From Acinetobacter haemolyticus CIP 64.3 = MTCC 9819 (GTDB lineage Bacteria > Pseudomonadota > Gammaproteobacteria > Pseudomonadales > Moraxellaceae), in contig NZ_KB849802.1 of assembly GCF_000369065.1 (NCBI RefSeq), positions 3,642 through 67,641 on the forward strand: a stretch of 64,000 nucleotides of DNA, read 5' to 3'. Position 1 is the first letter of the stretch; each line of letters opens with the position of its first letter. The position numbers were made by a program, and so were the translations under genes. Under the pieces are notes generated by a model. That model saw only the letters and a list, made by a program, of their open reading frames with translations. It was not told where the DNA came from and made no database searches. Shown piece by piece: positions 15,445 to 28,197 of the stretch.

Positions 15445-15465
15445 CTCAGATTAAAGTCTAACGAA

Positions 15466-16356
15466 TTACGCTAAACCTTTCTCTTTCAATACTTGCATCA
15501 TTGTTGAACCAAGCTCAGCTGGGCTACGAGTGTAAGCCATTCCCGCACGTTCAAATGCAGCGAATTTCTCTTCAGCAGTACCTTGACCACCAGAAATGAT
15601 CGCACCAGCGTGACCCATACGCTTACCTTTAGGCGCAGTTACACCTGCGATGTAACCCACTACAGGCTTAGTCACGTTAGATTTGATGAATTCAGCAGCT
15701 TCTTCTTCTGCTGTACCACCGATCTCACCGATCATGATGATTGCATCAGTATCTGGATCGTCTTGGAACAATTGAAGTGCTTCGATCTGGTTCATACCTG
15801 GGATTGGGTCACCACCAATACCGATACAAGTAGACTGACCTAAACCAAGCTTAGTTGTTTGAGCAACAGCTTCGTAAGTCAATGTACCTGAACGTGAGAT
15901 GATACCAATACGACCTGGTTGGTGGATGTGACCAGGCATAATACCGATCTTACATTCACCTGGAGTGATCACGCCTGGGCAGTTAGGACCAACTAAACGA
16001 GTACCGTTACCGTTAGTTTCCAAGTAGCGTTTAGCTTTAAGCATGTCGATTGTTGGCACACCTTCAGTGATCACAACGATTAGGCCAACACCTGAATCAA
16101 CTGCTTCAACGATTGAGTCTAAAACGAATGGAGCTGGTACATAGATAACAGAAGCATCAGCTTGAGTTTCACGAACCGCTTCTTTCATTGTGTTGAATAC
16201 TGGTAGGTCAAGGTGAGTTGTACCACCTTTACCTGGAGTAACACCACCAACAACTTTTGTACCGTAGTCTAAAGCTTGTGCAGAGTGGAAAGTACCGTTT
16301 TTACCAGTAAAACCTTGTACCAATACTTTAGTGTCTTTATTAATTAATACGCTCAT
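15466..16356 (-). CDS. sucD: Succinate--CoA ligase [ADP-forming] subunit alpha
   Basis: 296 residues. TCA-cycle enzyme converting succinyl-CoA to succinate with ATP formation, acting with SucC. A CoA-binding Rossmann domain is at the N terminus ([17 protein letters not shown]). The phosphohistidine loop is [17 protein letters not shown] with His near residue 246. [11 protein letters not shown] and [20 protein letters not shown] are the usual ligase-fold motifs. It starts 12 bp after sucC, so the two are co-translated. In A. baylyi this gene is next to aar and trpS; here the insertion region separates them. Confidence 0.97.
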   Translation of the reverse strand: MSVLINKDTKVLVQGFTGKNGTFHSAQALDYGTKVVGGVTPGKGGTTHLDLPVFNTMKEAVRETQADASVIYVPAPFVLDSIVEAVDSGVGLIVVITEGVPTIDMLKAKRYLETNGNGTRLVGPNCPGVITPGECKIGIMPGHIHQPGRIGIISRSGTLTYEAVAQTTKLGLGQSTCIGIGGDPIPGMNQIEALQLFQDDPDTDAIIMIGEIGGTAEEEAAEFIKSNVTKPVVGYIAGVTAPKGKRMGHAGAIISGGQGTAEEKFAAFERAGMAYTRSPAELGSTMMQVLKEKGLA

Positions 16357-16368
16357 GATTGATACTCC

Positions 16369-17535
16369 TTACGCTTTAACTGCAGCTACAACTTTTTCTG
16401 CGGCATCAGATAAACCGTTCGCAGAAATTAATTTCAAACCAGATTCATCAAGTAATTTCGCACCTAACTCAGCGTTGTTACCTTCTAAACGAACAACAAC
16501 TGGTACAGTTACGTTTACTTCTTGAACCGCTGCAATAATTGCTTCAGCAATCATGTCACAACGTACGATACCACCGAAGATGTTGATTAAAACACCTTGT
16601 ACAGAAGTATCAGCAAGGATGATTTTGAACGCTTCGATTACGCGCTCTTTAGTTGCGCCGCCACCAACGTCAAGGAAGTTTGCAGGCTGACCACCATAAA
16701 GTTTAATGATGTCCATAGTTGCCATTGCAAGACCAGCACCGTTCACCATACAACCGATGTTACCTTCTAAAGCAACATAGTTAAGATCAAATTCAGATGC
16801 TTTTAATTCACGCTCATTCTCTTGAGATTTGTCACGTAAAGCAGCAACTTTAGGTAAACGGTAAAGCGCGTTAGAGTCGATACCTACTTTCGCGTCTACA
16901 CATAAAATATCGCCATTTTCACGAACTGAAAGTGGGTTAATTTCAAATAATGCAAAGTCATTTTCTACAAATGCTTGGTAAGCTGCGCCCATAATTTTTA
17001 CAAATTGGCTCACTTGCTTGTCTTTCAAACCTAAAGCAAACGCAACTTCACGCGCTTGGAATGGTTGTAAGCCAACGAGTGGATCAACTTCAACTTTGAT
17101 GATTTTTTCAGGAGTTTCTTCTGCAACTTTCTCGATTTCTACACCACCTTCGGTAGAAGCCATGAAAGTAATACGACGGCTAGAACGGTCTACAACCGCG
17201 CCTAAGTAAAGTTCACGCTCAACTGGGTAGACGTCTTCAGCAACGATAATGCTGTTAACAGGTTGACCATTTGCATCTGTTTGATACGTTACAAGACGAG
17301 TACCAATGATGTTGTTCGCGAATTCGATAACATCTTCTTTAGATTTTGCAACTTTAACACCGCCAGCCTTACCACGACCGCCCGCATGAACTTGCGCTTT
17401 CATTACAGCGAATTTACCACCAAGCTGTTCAAATGCAGCAACTGCTTCGTCTGCATTGGTTGCCAAGATACCTTCTTGTACTGGCATTCCGTATTCTTTC
17501 AATAACGCTTTAGCTTGATACTCATGTAAGTTCAT
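16369..17535 (-). CDS. sucC: Succinate--CoA ligase [ADP-forming] subunit beta
   Basis: 388 residues, standard length. An N-terminal ATP-grasp domain ([37 protein letters not shown]) binds nucleotide. The C-terminal domain ([33 protein letters not shown]) contacts the alpha subunit. It precedes sucD by 12 bp. A terminator-like hairpin at 17643-17670 separates it from lpdA, so sucCD may have its own promoter within 17536-17642 or depend on partial read-through. Confidence 0.97.
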   Translation of the reverse strand: MNLHEYQAKALLKEYGMPVQEGILATNADEAVAAFEQLGGKFAVMKAQVHAGGRGKAGGVKVAKSKEDVIEFANNIIGTRLVTYQTDANGQPVNSIIVAEDVYPVERELYLGAVVDRSSRRITFMASTEGGVEIEKVAEETPEKIIKVEVDPLVGLQPFQAREVAFALGLKDKQVSQFVKIMGAAYQAFVENDFALFEINPLSVRENGDILCVDAKVGIDSNALYRLPKVAALRDKSQENERELKASEFDLNYVALEGNIGCMVNGAGLAMATMDIIKLYGGQPANFLDVGGGATKERVIEAFKIILADTSVQGVLINIFGGIVRCDMIAEAIIAAVQEVNVTVPVVVRLEGNNAELGAKLLDESGLKLISANGLSDAAEKVVAAVKA

Positions 17536-17642
17536 TTAGTTACCTACTATGTTGTTTGGTGTGATACAGCCCAGTTGTTTTTAGAGCTGGGCTGCTACAT
17601 ATTGAGTAAATGAAAGTCTAAATAAGACCATCATCATCATTT

Positions 17643-17670
17643 AAAAAAGTGTGGCAAGCCACACTTTTTG
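17643..17670 (-). terminator. Terminator or attenuator between lpdA and sucC
   Basis: AAAAAGTGTGGC, AAGCCACACTTTTT, directly after the lpdA stop codon. Strong stem with flanking A and T runs. It would reduce sucCD transcription from the upstream operon. Confidence 0.75.
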
Positions 17671-17671
17671 T

Positions 17672-19138
<1,467 letters not shown>

Positions 19139-19164
19139 TTATATGGGAGGCAATATTTGTAGTA

Positions 19165-20352
19165 TTAAAGATCAAGAATGAGTTTAGCTGGCTCTTCTAA
19201 CAATTCTTTGATTGTTACCAAGAAACCAACAGCTTCTTTACCATCGATTAAACGGTGGTCATAAGAAAGCGCTAAGTACATCATTGGCAAGATTTCAACT
19301 TGACCATTCACTGCCATTGGACGTTCTTGGATTTTATGCATACCCAAAATCGCAGTTTGTGGCTGGTTTAAAATCGGTGTTGAAAGCAATGAACCGAACG
19401 TACCACCATTAGTAATTGTGAACGTACCACCCGTCATTTCTTCAATCGATAATTTACCTTCACGTGCTTTGCCAGCATAAGCAGCGATACCGCTTTCAAC
19501 TTCAGCATAGTTCATGCGATCAGTATCACGAAGGATAGGCACAACTAGACCACGGTCACTTGATACTGCAACACCGATGTCATAGAAACCGTGATAAACG
19601 ATATCATCACCATCAATAGATGCATTTACAGCTGGGTAACGCTTTAACGCTTCAGTTGCTGCTTTAACAAAGAAAGACATAAAGCCTAAACGAGCACCAT
19701 GACGTTTTTCGAAAGCATCTTTGTATTGCTTACGCATTTCCATGATTGGCTTCATGTTAACTTCGTTGAACGTGGTTAACATTGCAGTTTGTTGTGTAGC
19801 AGCCAATAAACGTTCAGCAACACGCTTACGTAAACGAGTCATTGGAACACGTTTCTCGATGCGCTCGCCTACAGCAACGCTTAATGGTTGAACTGATGCA
19901 GCTGGTTTGTGGTTTGCAACATCTTCTTTAGTGATGCGACCACCACGGCCAGTACCTTGTACATCAGCAGCATTGATACCTGTTTCAGATAACGCTTTAC
20001 GAACTGCAGGCGCTTGGTTTTGATCAACTGGTTGAGTTGACGCAGCAGTAGGTGCAGATGCAGCAGGTGCCGCTTCTGCTGGTGCAGCAGCTTCAGGAGC
20101 AGCTGCAGAAACAGCACCAGCTTCGAATTGAGCGATAACTTCGTCAGAAAGAACGGTATCACCTTCATCTTTAACGATTGCAACTAAGCTACCATCAGCT
20201 GGAGCAACCACTTCTAAAACAACTTTATCGGTTTCAATGTCACAGATCACTTCATCACGTGATACAGGTTCACCTACTTTCTTGTGCCAAGTTGCGATCG
20301 TACCGTCAGCAACTGACTCTGGAAATACCGGTGCTTTAATTTCGGTTGCCAT
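19165..20352 (-). CDS. sucB: Dihydrolipoyllysine succinyltransferase (E2)
   Basis: 395 residues. The lipoyl domain (about 1-78) has the modified Lys in [14 protein letters not shown]. An Ala/Pro-rich linker (about 79-108) follows, then the peripheral-subunit-binding domain ([25 protein letters not shown] in part). The catalytic domain ends in [16 protein letters not shown] with the His-x-x-x-Asp active site. Forms the core of the 2-oxoglutarate dehydrogenase complex. The start codon overlaps the sucA stop by one base (TAATG), so translation is coupled. Confidence 0.97.
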   Translation of the reverse strand: MATEIKAPVFPESVADGTIATWHKKVGEPVSRDEVICDIETDKVVLEVVAPADGSLVAIVKDEGDTVLSDEVIAQFEAGAVSAAAPEAAAPAEAAPAASAPTAASTQPVDQNQAPAVRKALSETGINAADVQGTGRGGRITKEDVANHKPAASVQPLSVAVGERIEKRVPMTRLRKRVAERLLAATQQTAMLTTFNEVNMKPIMEMRKQYKDAFEKRHGARLGFMSFFVKAATEALKRYPAVNASIDGDDIVYHGFYDIGVAVSSDRGLVVPILRDTDRMNYAEVESGIAAYAGKAREGKLSIEEMTGGTFTITNGGTFGSLLSTPILNQPQTAILGMHKIQERPMAVNGQVEILPMMYLALSYDHRLIDGKEAVGFLVTIKELLEEPAKLILDL

Positions 20353-23192
20353 TATTTAGAATCTCCTGATTGTTCAACTTCAATCGCAAGTGCGTCGTTG
20401 ATAAGCTGAGCTTGTTGTTTTGCATGCAGGTAAGGCGAGCCACAAGCAGGTGCGGCAGATGCTTCACGACCAGCATAGCTAATACGAATTTGTTTACCAG
20501 ATTTAAGAACGTCTTCATACAAACGAGGAACGATGAATAACCAAGCGCCCTGGTTCTTCGGTTCTTCTTGTGCCCAAACAAGTTCTTCGATGTTTGGATA
20601 CTGAGCCATCACTTCAGCTAAGCGCTGTTCTGGATAAGGATACAATTGCTCGATACGAACAAGCGCAATATGGTTTAAACCAAGCTCACGACGCTTTTCG
20701 AGTAAATCGTAATAAACCTTACCACCACAAAGCACTAAACGAGTGACATCAGCTTTGTTGATTTGATCCACTTCATCGATCACAGTTTGGAATGAACCGT
20801 TTGCCAATTCATCTAAAGATGAAACAGCAAGTTTGTGACGTAATAAAGATTTCGGTGACATCACGATCATCGGCTTACGGATTGGACGAACAGCCTGACG
20901 ACGTAACGCATGGAAAATTTGTGCTGGTGTTGTTGGTGTAATCACTTGCATATTGTCTTCTGCACAAAGCTGCAAGAAACGCTCTAAACGCGCAGATGAA
21001 TGCTCTGGACCTTGACCTTCATAACCATGTGGTAACAACATCGTTAAACCACATACACGCTCCCACTTGGTTTCACCAGAAGCGATGAATTGGTCAATTA
21101 CAACTTGTGCACAGTTTGCGAAGTCACCAAATTGCGCTTCCCAAACAATTAAACTTTTTGGCAAAGTTGTGGCATAGCCATATTCAAAAGCAAGTACAGC
21201 TTCTTCTGACAATAAAGAGTCATAAACCGCAACACGTGGTTGATTTTCTTTAATGTGACACAGTGGAATGTAAACAGATCCATCCACTTGGTTATGTAAC
21301 TTAGCGTGACGGTGAGAGAATGTACCACGACCAACGTCTTCACCTGTAATACGAACTAAGAAACCATCATCAAGTAAAGTTGCATAAGCTAAAGTTTCAG
21401 CCGCACCCCAGTTGAGTGGCATTTCACCAGTTTGCATTTTAACGCGATCATCAATCACTTTCTGAACTTGACGCTGTAACACAAAGCCTTCAGGCAATGT
21501 ATTCATCGTTTTACCAAGCTCTTTCAAACGATCAATGTTGAATGTTGTATCCCAAACATCGGTATATTCGTGACCCAAATAAGGTGTCCAATCAACAAAC
21601 ATATGTTTGTTTGGTTGGCGAACCAATGCATTTGCAACATGATTACCTGCTTCTAGATCAGAGCGATAATCTTCAATCATTTGATCCGCACTTGCGCGAT
21701 CAAGAATTTTTTCTTGTACCAATTGGTCTGCATATAAAGTACGTGTAGTCGCTTTTTTATTGATGACTTGATACATCAATGGCTGAGTCGCAGATGGCTC
21801 ATCAGCTTCATTGTGACCACGACGACGATAACAGAACAAATCTAAAATCACATCTTTGCGGAACTCATGACGGAAATCATGTGCAAGTTGAGTCGCGAAA
21901 ATGACAGCTTCAGGATCATCACCATTCACGTGGAAAATCGGAGCCTGAATCATTTTAGCAACGTCAGTACAATACTCCGTCGAACGTGTATCACGTGGAT
22001 CAGATGTCGTAAAACCAACTTGGTTGTTGATCACGATATGAACCGTACCACCGACTGTATAACCACGTGTCTGTGACATTTGGAAGGTTTCTTGGTTAAC
22101 ACCTTGACCTGCGAATGCCGCATCACCGTGAACAATCACAGGAAGCACATCATCACCACCAATGTCTTTACGACGTACTTGACGCGCACGTACAGAACCT
22201 TCAACCACAGGACCAACGATTTCCAAGTGTGATGGGTTAAATGCAAGTGCTAAGTGAACTTCACCGCCCGGTGTCATAACATTCGAAGAGAAACCTTGGT
22301 GATACTTCACATCACCAGAACCTTTTTTATGCAGGCTCTTCCCTTCAAACTCACCAAATAAGTCAGCCGGGTTTTTACCCATGATGTTGACAAGAAGGTT
22401 GAGACGACCACGGTGTGGCATACCAATCACAACTTCTTTACAACCAACACTACCCGCGCGTTGAATGATTTCGTTCATCATTGGAATAAAAGACTCACCG
22501 CCCTCTACGCCAAAACGCTTCGCACCAACGAATTTGTTACCAAGATACTTTTCTAGACCTTCCGCAGCAGTTAAACGCTCTAAGAAGCCTTTTTTCTGAT
22601 CATTGGTGAAATTAAATTTACCGCGCACGCTTTCTAAACGTTGTTGAATCCAACGCTTTTCTTTCGTGTCAACGATATGCATATATTCTGCACCAATTGA
22701 ACTGCAGTAAATCGCTTCCATTGCCTCAATCATTTCAGACAATGTTGCTTCTGCTTTGCCAATTGCGAGATTACCAGTATTGAATACTGTATCTAGGTCT
22801 GACTTGGTTAAACCGTGAGCTGATAAATCGAGGTCAGGAACATTTTCACGTTTCGCAAGACCTAATGGATCGAGTTTAGCTTTTTGATGACCACGGTTAC
22901 GATACGCAGCGATGAGTTGTAAAACACCAATTTGACGACGCTCATGCTCAGTACTCACGGTACTTTGTACCATTGGTTGTACCCGATTCGCATTGCGTCC
23001 TAACAAAAGGAACTGTTCGCGTACATTACCGTGTGGTTGATCACCTTTAGGGTATTTGTCGAAGTATTCACGCCAATCCTCAGAAACTAAGGTTGGCGAT
23101 GATAGGTACAGCTCGTAAAGATCTTCAATATAAGCTGCACTATCAGCAGAAAGTTCAGTGTCAAGACGCAGCGCGTCAGCAACTTCTTGCAT
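20352..23192 (-). CDS. sucA: 2-oxoglutarate dehydrogenase E1 component
   Basis: 946 residues from ATG 23192 ([14 protein letters not shown]); an ATG four codons upstream (23204) is possible, but its ribosome site would be too close. Thiamine-diphosphate enzyme decarboxylating 2-oxoglutarate. Active-site motifs include [28 protein letters not shown] and [16 protein letters not shown]. The N-terminal E2-binding helix ([10 protein letters not shown]) is intact. First gene of the sucAB-lpdA group, preceded by an unusually long, structured leader (see 23205-23899). Confidence 0.96.
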   Translation of the reverse strand: MQEVADALRLDTELSADSAAYIEDLYELYLSSPTLVSEDWREYFDKYPKGDQPHGNVREQFLLLGRNANRVQPMVQSTVSTEHERRQIGVLQLIAAYRNRGHQKAKLDPLGLAKRENVPDLDLSAHGLTKSDLDTVFNTGNLAIGKAEATLSEMIEAMEAIYCSSIGAEYMHIVDTKEKRWIQQRLESVRGKFNFTNDQKKGFLERLTAAEGLEKYLGNKFVGAKRFGVEGGESFIPMMNEIIQRAGSVGCKEVVIGMPHRGRLNLLVNIMGKNPADLFGEFEGKSLHKKGSGDVKYHQGFSSNVMTPGGEVHLALAFNPSHLEIVGPVVEGSVRARQVRRKDIGGDDVLPVIVHGDAAFAGQGVNQETFQMSQTRGYTVGGTVHIVINNQVGFTTSDPRDTRSTEYCTDVAKMIQAPIFHVNGDDPEAVIFATQLAHDFRHEFRKDVILDLFCYRRRGHNEADEPSATQPLMYQVINKKATTRTLYADQLVQEKILDRASADQMIEDYRSDLEAGNHVANALVRQPNKHMFVDWTPYLGHEYTDVWDTTFNIDRLKELGKTMNTLPEGFVLQRQVQKVIDDRVKMQTGEMPLNWGAAETLAYATLLDDGFLVRITGEDVGRGTFSHRHAKLHNQVDGSVYIPLCHIKENQPRVAVYDSLLSEEAVLAFEYGYATTLPKSLIVWEAQFGDFANCAQVVIDQFIASGETKWERVCGLTMLLPHGYEGQGPEHSSARLERFLQLCAEDNMQVITPTTPAQIFHALRRQAVRPIRKPMIVMSPKSLLRHKLAVSSLDELANGSFQTVIDEVDQINKADVTRLVLCGGKVYYDLLEKRRELGLNHIALVRIEQLYPYPEQRLAEVMAQYPNIEELVWAQEEPKNQGAWLFIVPRLYEDVLKSGKQIRISYAGREASAAPACGSPYLHAKQQAQLINDALAIEVEQSGDSK

Positions 23193-23290
23193 TTTTGGAC
23201 CCATTTCCTATTGCAAAAAATAATTCGGGCTGCCTTTTAAGCATACCCATGATTCATAATGTCAAATTGGTAACAAGACACTACCGCCCA

Positions 23291-23335
23291 AGGTCTTTCG
23301 ACCTCAGGTCATCATTACTACACATCAGGAGTAAT
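23291..23335 (-). promoter_or_regulatory. Two adjacent stem-loops in the sucA leader
   Basis: In the sucA sense strand, ATTACT/AGTAAT (23335-23330 with 23319-23314) forms a 6-bp stem with a 10-base loop. AGGTC-GAAA-GACCT (23304-23291) forms a perfect stem capped by a GNRA tetraloop and extendable by G-U pairs. Both lie about 100-140 nt before the sucA start. A structured sucA 5' UTR (sucA-II motif) is known in Pseudomonas; whether this is a relative is not established. Confidence 0.45.
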
Positions 23336-23487
23336 CCTTTGATGTAATAAATGAGCTATGCACCTCTGAACGCAAGGCACATAACTCATTCTTATACTCG
23401 ATAGAATCGAGCAATTTTTTGCAAATCATTTTAGAAAAATTAAATAATTTTTTAACTTTTCTAAAATAACTTTTCAGCTGCAAAATT

Positions 23488-23601
23488 TTAATATTTAAAT
23501 GATGCAATTTCTCCTATAACAAGGATACGCTCATTTTGGGTTTTTAGCTGTGGCAGAAATGCTAACATGTTATCAAGCTCGGATTGATTTTTTTGACACA
23601 T
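23488..23601 (-). CDS. Candidate small ORF in sdhB-sucA interval
   Basis: 37 codons from ATG 23601 to TAA 23488, with protein-like composition (SELDNMLAFLPQLK, NERILVIGEIAS). The frame stays open and protein-like further upstream (LLYVFRCFIDGM), so a TTG start about 13 codons earlier, or a relic of a longer gene, is possible. A second frame (TTG 23507 to TGA 23325, 60 codons) overlaps its end and has AGGAG before it. No family recognised. Could be chance in an otherwise empty interval. Confidence 0.25.
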   Translation of the reverse strand: MCQKNQSELDNMLAFLPQLKTQNERILVIGEIASFKY

Positions 23602-23854
23602 ACCATCTATAAAGCAGCGAAATACATACAACAAATTATGCTCTAATATACCGCCCTTTTTATGAAAGTTGCGCTTTTATCGACCAAAGTTTAACAATCG
23701 CTACAATTCTTGCACAAACTTCACGCACAGCGATCAAAAAGACAGCAGTAATAAACTTATTCATTTAATCAATTTGATTTAACAGCAAAACCAATAATTG
23801 ATATTTTCACTCTCAAACAACAATAGCTCTTACCAAAAGTGTCTTTAAATAGAA

Positions 23855-23886
23855 AAAGGAGGCCAATACAAAGCCTCCTTTTTTTT
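23855..23886 (-). terminator. Rho-independent terminator of sdhCDAB
   Basis: GGAGGC, nine-base loop, GCCTCC with A and T runs on both sides, 14 bp past the sdhB stop. It separates the sdh and suc transcripts. Confidence 0.85.
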
Positions 23887-23899
23887 GTTGGAAAACGAA

Positions 23900-24610
23900 T
23901 TATCCCGCTTGATCCAACAACATATTACGAATGTGACCAATTGCCTTTGTCGGGTTCAGACCTTTAGGACATACAGATACACAGTTCATGATTCCCTTAC
24001 AACGGAACAAAGAGAATGGATCATCTAAACGAGCCAAACGTTCTTGAGTTGCTGTATCGCGAGAATCAATAATAAAGCGATATGCATTTAACAACGCTGA
24101 TGGTCCAAGGAACTTATCAGGGTTCCACCAGAATGATGGACAAGACGTTGAACAACATGCACAAAGAATACATTCATACAAACCATCTAAGTGCTCACGC
24201 TCTTCTTGAGACTGTAGACGCTCTTTTGGTGGAGCTGGCTGGTTGTTAATCAAGAATGGCTGAATTTTGTTATATTGATCGTAGAACTGGTTCATATCTA
24301 CAACCAAGTCTTTTACCACTGGTAAACCAGGCAAAGGACGAATCACAATTTTCTCAGGTAGGTCGTTTAAATTCCATAAACAAGCCAAACCATTTTTACC
24401 ATTAATGTTTACACCATCCGAACCACAAATACCTTCACGGCATGAACGACGGAACGTTAATGTTTCATCTTGAACTTTCAACGCAAGTAACGCATCAAGC
24501 AACATACGATGCTTATCCGTTAACTCAAGTTTAAAAGTTTGCATGTACGGCGCTTTGTCCTTATCAGGATCATAGCGGTAGATTTCGAATGTACGAGTGC
24601 CTCTACTCAT
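23900..24610 (-). CDS. sdhB: Succinate dehydrogenase iron-sulfur subunit
   Basis: 236 residues. A [2Fe-2S] ferredoxin-like domain has cysteines in [21 protein letters not shown] in part (about residues 60-80). A C-terminal domain carries the [4Fe-4S] and [3Fe-4S] ligands in [13 protein letters not shown] and [17 protein letters not shown]. Passes electrons from SdhA flavin to quinone at SdhCD. Follows sdhA by 14 bp; last gene of sdhCDAB. Confidence 0.97.
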   Translation of the reverse strand: MSRGTRTFEIYRYDPDKDKAPYMQTFKLELTDKHRMLLDALLALKVQDETLTFRRSCREGICGSDGVNINGKNGLACLWNLNDLPEKIVIRPLPGLPVVKDLVVDMNQFYDQYNKIQPFLINNQPAPPKERLQSQEEREHLDGLYECILCACCSTSCPSFWWNPDKFLGPSALLNAYRFIIDSRDTATQERLARLDDPFSLFRCKGIMNCVSVCPKGLNPTKAIGHIRNMLLDQAG

Positions 24611-24624
24611 CTTTGTTCTCCCGA

Positions 24625-26517
24625 TTAGAATGTACGTGGTTTTGGTTCAATTGCTTCAACCGTTAATGGACTGAAACGTACTGGCTTATATTCAAGACGG
24701 TTGTCTGATGAGTACCATAATGTATGCTTCATCCACTCATCATCACGACGACCGTAAGAATAAGTTGGGTGATCAGGTGCTAACTCATAGTCAACAACCG
24801 TATGCGCACCACGACACTCTTTACGAGCAGCAGCAGAAATCAAGGTTGCTTTCGCAACTTCATACAAGTTTTCAACTTCTAATGCTTCTACACGCGCAGT
24901 GTTAAATACCTTAGATTTGTCTTTCAAGTGAATATTGCGAACACGTGGTTCAATCGCAAGGATCTCTTTCACACCCTTATCAAGTAATGCCTGTGTACGG
25001 AATACACCAGCATGATCTTGTACGATATCACGAATCGCATCAGCAACTTCTTGTGCATTTTCACCAGATGTAGACTCATCTAATTTACGCACACGCGCCA
25101 AGGTATTTTCTAGCACATCATTTGGTAATGGTGCATAGTCATCACCGTGATGCTTAGTTACATAATCAATGATATGTTCACCAGCAGCTTTACCAAATAC
25201 CACAAGGTCAAGCAACGAGTTGGTACCTAAACGGTTTGCACCATGTACAGATACACAAGAACATTCACCAATTGCATAGAAACCTTTTACAGGCTTCACA
25301 TAATCACGTGTACCTTTATAGGTATATTCTTTCGTGTCTTTATCATAGTGCGCAGAGAATTCACCCTCTTCAACACCATGTGGCACAACCACTTGACCAT
25401 GAATATTGGTTGGAATACCACCCATTTGATAATGGATTGTTGGTACAACTGGGATTGGTTCTTTAGTACAGTCAACGTTTGCGAATTTTTTACCAATCTC
25501 AAATACAGATGGAAGACGCTTCATAATCGTTTCAGCACCCAAATGCGTCATATCTAATAAGATATAATCTGCTTTTGGACCACAACCACGACCTTCTTTA
25601 ATCTCTTGGTCCATTGAACGTGATACGAAATCACGAGGAGCCAAGTCTTTTAAAGTTGGTGCATAACGTTCCATGAACGGTTCGCCGTCTTTGTTACGAA
25701 GGATACCACCTTCACCACGACAACCTTCTGTCAACAATACACCCGCGCCCGCAACACCTGTTGGGTGGAACTGCCAGAATTCCATATCTTGCAATGGAAT
25801 ACCTGCACGCGCAGCCATACCAAGACCGTCACCAGTATTGATATAAGCATTGGTTGATGCACGATACACACGACCCGCACCACCTGTAGCAAATAATGTA
25901 GCTTTCGCTTGGAATACTGCAATATTACCTGTTTCTTGATCGTATGCAGTTACACCAAGTACATCACCTTCTTCATTACGGATTAAATCTAATGCAATCC
26001 ATTCAACGAAGAACTGAGTACCCATTTTCACGTTGCTTTGATAAAGCGTATGAAGCAATGCATGCCCAGTACGGTCAGCAGCAGCACAAGCACGTGGAAC
26101 CGCTTTTTCACCATAGTTTGCAGAGTGACCGCCAAATGGACGTTGATAAATCGTACCATCTTCGTTACGGTCAAACGGCATACCCAAGTGTTCAAGCTCA
26201 TATACAACTTTTGGCGCTTCACGCGTCATGAACTCGATAGCGTCCTGATCACCTAACCAGTCAGAACCTTTTACCGTGTCATAAAAGTGATAGTGCCAGT
26301 TATCTTCTTGCATGTTACCTAACGACGCACCGATACCACCTTGAGCAGCAACGGTATGCGAACGTGTTGGGAATACTTTGGTTAATACTGCAACCTTCAA
26401 GCCCGCTTGAGCAAGTTGGTAAGCTGCACGCATACCAGAACCACCACCACCAACGATGACTGCATCGAATGATAAGGTCTGGATGTTTGAATAATTTTCA
26501 TTAGGGGTAGTTGCCAT
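24625..26517 (-). CDS. sdhA: Succinate dehydrogenase flavoprotein subunit
   Basis: 630 residues. The FAD-binding N terminus is [20 protein letters not shown], and the covalent-FAD histidine is in [17 protein letters not shown]. Substrate-binding residues are in [15 protein letters not shown] and the catalytic arginine region is [15 protein letters not shown]. The C terminus ([27 protein letters not shown]) is typical. Oxidises succinate to fumarate at the inner-membrane face. Starts 12 bp after sdhD. Confidence 0.97.
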   Translation of the reverse strand: MATTPNENYSNIQTLSFDAVIVGGGGSGMRAAYQLAQAGLKVAVLTKVFPTRSHTVAAQGGIGASLGNMQEDNWHYHFYDTVKGSDWLGDQDAIEFMTREAPKVVYELEHLGMPFDRNEDGTIYQRPFGGHSANYGEKAVPRACAAADRTGHALLHTLYQSNVKMGTQFFVEWIALDLIRNEEGDVLGVTAYDQETGNIAVFQAKATLFATGGAGRVYRASTNAYINTGDGLGMAARAGIPLQDMEFWQFHPTGVAGAGVLLTEGCRGEGGILRNKDGEPFMERYAPTLKDLAPRDFVSRSMDQEIKEGRGCGPKADYILLDMTHLGAETIMKRLPSVFEIGKKFANVDCTKEPIPVVPTIHYQMGGIPTNIHGQVVVPHGVEEGEFSAHYDKDTKEYTYKGTRDYVKPVKGFYAIGECSCVSVHGANRLGTNSLLDLVVFGKAAGEHIIDYVTKHHGDDYAPLPNDVLENTLARVRKLDESTSGENAQEVADAIRDIVQDHAGVFRTQALLDKGVKEILAIEPRVRNIHLKDKSKVFNTARVEALEVENLYEVAKATLISAAARKECRGAHTVVDYELAPDHPTYSYGRRDDEWMKHTLWYSSDNRLEYKPVRFSPLTVEAIEPKPRTF

Positions 26518-26529
26518 GATCTCTTCCTA

Positions 26530-26895
26530 TCAATTTGCCCAGAAAATCTGGATACCCCAGATTGCGTACACGAACACTGAAATAATGACAGCAGAAGTCA
26601 ACACAAGGCGTAAGCCTGAAGCCGAAGGCCCCATTTGACGAGTCGTTACATAGTCAGTAAAGACTTGCCACATTCCAATCCATGCGTGAGCAACAAGTGA
26701 TAGAACAGCTAATAAAGAAAAAATCTTCATTGGCAAAGTCAGCATAAAGCCAGCCCATTGTTCATAACCGAAGCCACTGTTACAAAGGATCCAACCCAAA
26801 ATAACAACGGTATATGCTGCTAAAACCACAGCACTGACACGTTGGATATACCAATCGCGAGAACCCGAACCTGTTAAACCTGTAGCACTTTTCAT
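26530..26895 (-). CDS. sdhD: Succinate dehydrogenase membrane anchor subunit
   Basis: 121 residues from ATG 26895 (MKSATGLTGSGSRDWYIQR), which overlaps the sdhC stop by one base (TAATG). The ORF could start five codons earlier, but that would lie inside sdhC. Three membrane helices. The heme- and quinone-site region is HAWIGMWQVFTDYV with the conserved His and Asp-Tyr. Anchors SdhAB with SdhC. Confidence 0.93.
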   Translation of the reverse strand: MKSATGLTGSGSRDWYIQRVSAVVLAAYTVVILGWILCNSGFGYEQWAGFMLTLPMKIFSLLAVLSLVAHAWIGMWQVFTDYVTTRQMGPSASGLRLVLTSAVIISVFVYAIWGIQIFWAN

Positions 26896-27296
26896 TAGAA
26901 CATAATCCATACAAAAGCTGCGACAATACTGATCACAGATAAGATCAACGAAACTGTAGCCGCAATACGACCACTTTGTAGCTCCTCGGCAAAACCTAGG
27001 TCTGCAAGAAGATGTTTAATCCCTGCAATAAAGTGGAAAAGTAAACCTGCTACAAATACCCATACGATGAAACGTACAAAGATATTTCCGAATACGACAT
27101 TTTTAACGTAGTCAAATCCTTCTGGTGAAGATAAAGATTTATCCAAAATCCATAAAAGAACAGCGACTAATAAGAAAACGATTACACCTGATAGACGGTG
27201 TAGAATTGATGCAATAGCCACGGGTGAGCGTAAATTTACCGCTAACACCTGACCCATGGACAAATTGACAGGTCTGTTGCTTTTCACAGCGGGCAT
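26895..27296 (-). CDS. sdhC: Succinate dehydrogenase cytochrome b556 subunit
   Basis: 133 residues, three membrane helices (about 35-57, 75-98, 110-131). The conserved RPVNLSMGQVLAVNLRSPVAIASILHRLSG signature covers residues 8-37, whose SILHR-SG holds quinone-site residues. The heme ligand is in HFIAGIKHLLADLG. First gene of sdhCDAB, divergent from gltA across a 900-bp interval, with an 18-bp dyad 12 bp before its start. Confidence 0.93.
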   Translation of the reverse strand: MPAVKSNRPVNLSMGQVLAVNLRSPVAIASILHRLSGVIVFLLVAVLLWILDKSLSSPEGFDYVKNVVFGNIFVRFIVWVFVAGLLFHFIAGIKHLLADLGFAEELQSGRIAATVSLILSVISIVAAFVWIMF

Positions 27297-28197
27297 CCTG
27301 TAGGTAGAAACTCCAACTGGAGTTTGTTTGAATTAATTCAAAGGAAAGCTGGCATTGTCAGGCAAGCACAGCACATGCCTAACCTATATAACGACACCGA
27401 ATTATAAGACGTGAAATATCAAAATACAAACAATCAACTTTCGCTTTAGTCTAAAAAAGCTATAAATAAGAATCATTCACGCAAATAATTATATCACTAA
27501 CATACAAACACCAGCAAAAAACAAACCATCCAATTGTTTTATAAATAATTTTTAAAAAACGTGTAATTTTATCAATTACCACCTATTTGCTAACGTTTTT
27601 CTATTTTATTTCATCAAATATTCATAGTTTTCAGCTTAAGATTGAACTGAATCTATCAATTTCAAATATTGTTAAAAATAATACCCCTCATTTTGATATT
27701 AAATATAAATAAGCAATAATCTATTTTTTCAAATTGATTAAAAAAAAGAATAAGTCATTTTTTATACAAACAAATGCACCATAATGAATCGATTATGCAA
27801 TCCAAAATATGTTTTAAAGATAATTTTTGAACCATTATTTAATGCTAATGCTTGAGTTATATAAGCATTATGATTCACATAAGTATTTATTTTATAAGCA
27901 CCAAAACATTGCCTCAATAAAAATTTACTTACAATTGTACTGATGCTTCATTTTTTTTATGCACCTAAAACTTGATTTGACATATTATACTCGACCGGTG
28001 CTGTGATTTTACTCAGTTTTTTCTTCGATAAAGAATGACTCATTGGCTGTAGCAACGTCATTTTTATCCCTAAGTATAATTGACAAAATTTTAGTAGCCA
28101 CTACTCTTATAGCAAATTTTGACACCGTCTGATTCGCACATGACAAGATTAGGATTTCGAGTCAGATAATCATTCACCAGGACAGGAGATCTATTGA
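27297..28197. other. sdhC-gltA divergent control region
   Basis: 900 bp, strongly AT-rich, no credible ORF. It must hold promoters for sdhCDAB (minus) and gltA (plus). Plus-strand TTGACA hexamers are at 27977, 28080 and 28119. The one at 28080 has TACTCT 16 bp on (28102-28107), giving the best gltA promoter candidate. A TATAAT at 28075-28080 has no matching -35. Apart from the sdhC dyad no other structure stands out. Confidence 0.4.
27308..27325. promoter_or_regulatory. Perfect 8-bp-arm dyad just upstream of sdhC
   Basis: AAACTCCA-AC-TGGAGTTT. The 2-base centre is too short for an RNA hairpin loop with all pairs formed, so a protein-binding operator is the likelier reading. It is centred 20 bp before the sdhC start codon. 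Confidence 0.4.

Larger units (their letters stand above)
23205..23899. other. Long interval between sdhB and sucA
   Basis: About 690 bp. It holds the sdhB terminator, two overlapping small minus-strand frames (23488-23601 and 23325-23507), the two sucA-leader stem-loops, and presumably the sucA promoter, which I could not place with confidence. Confidence 0.5.
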
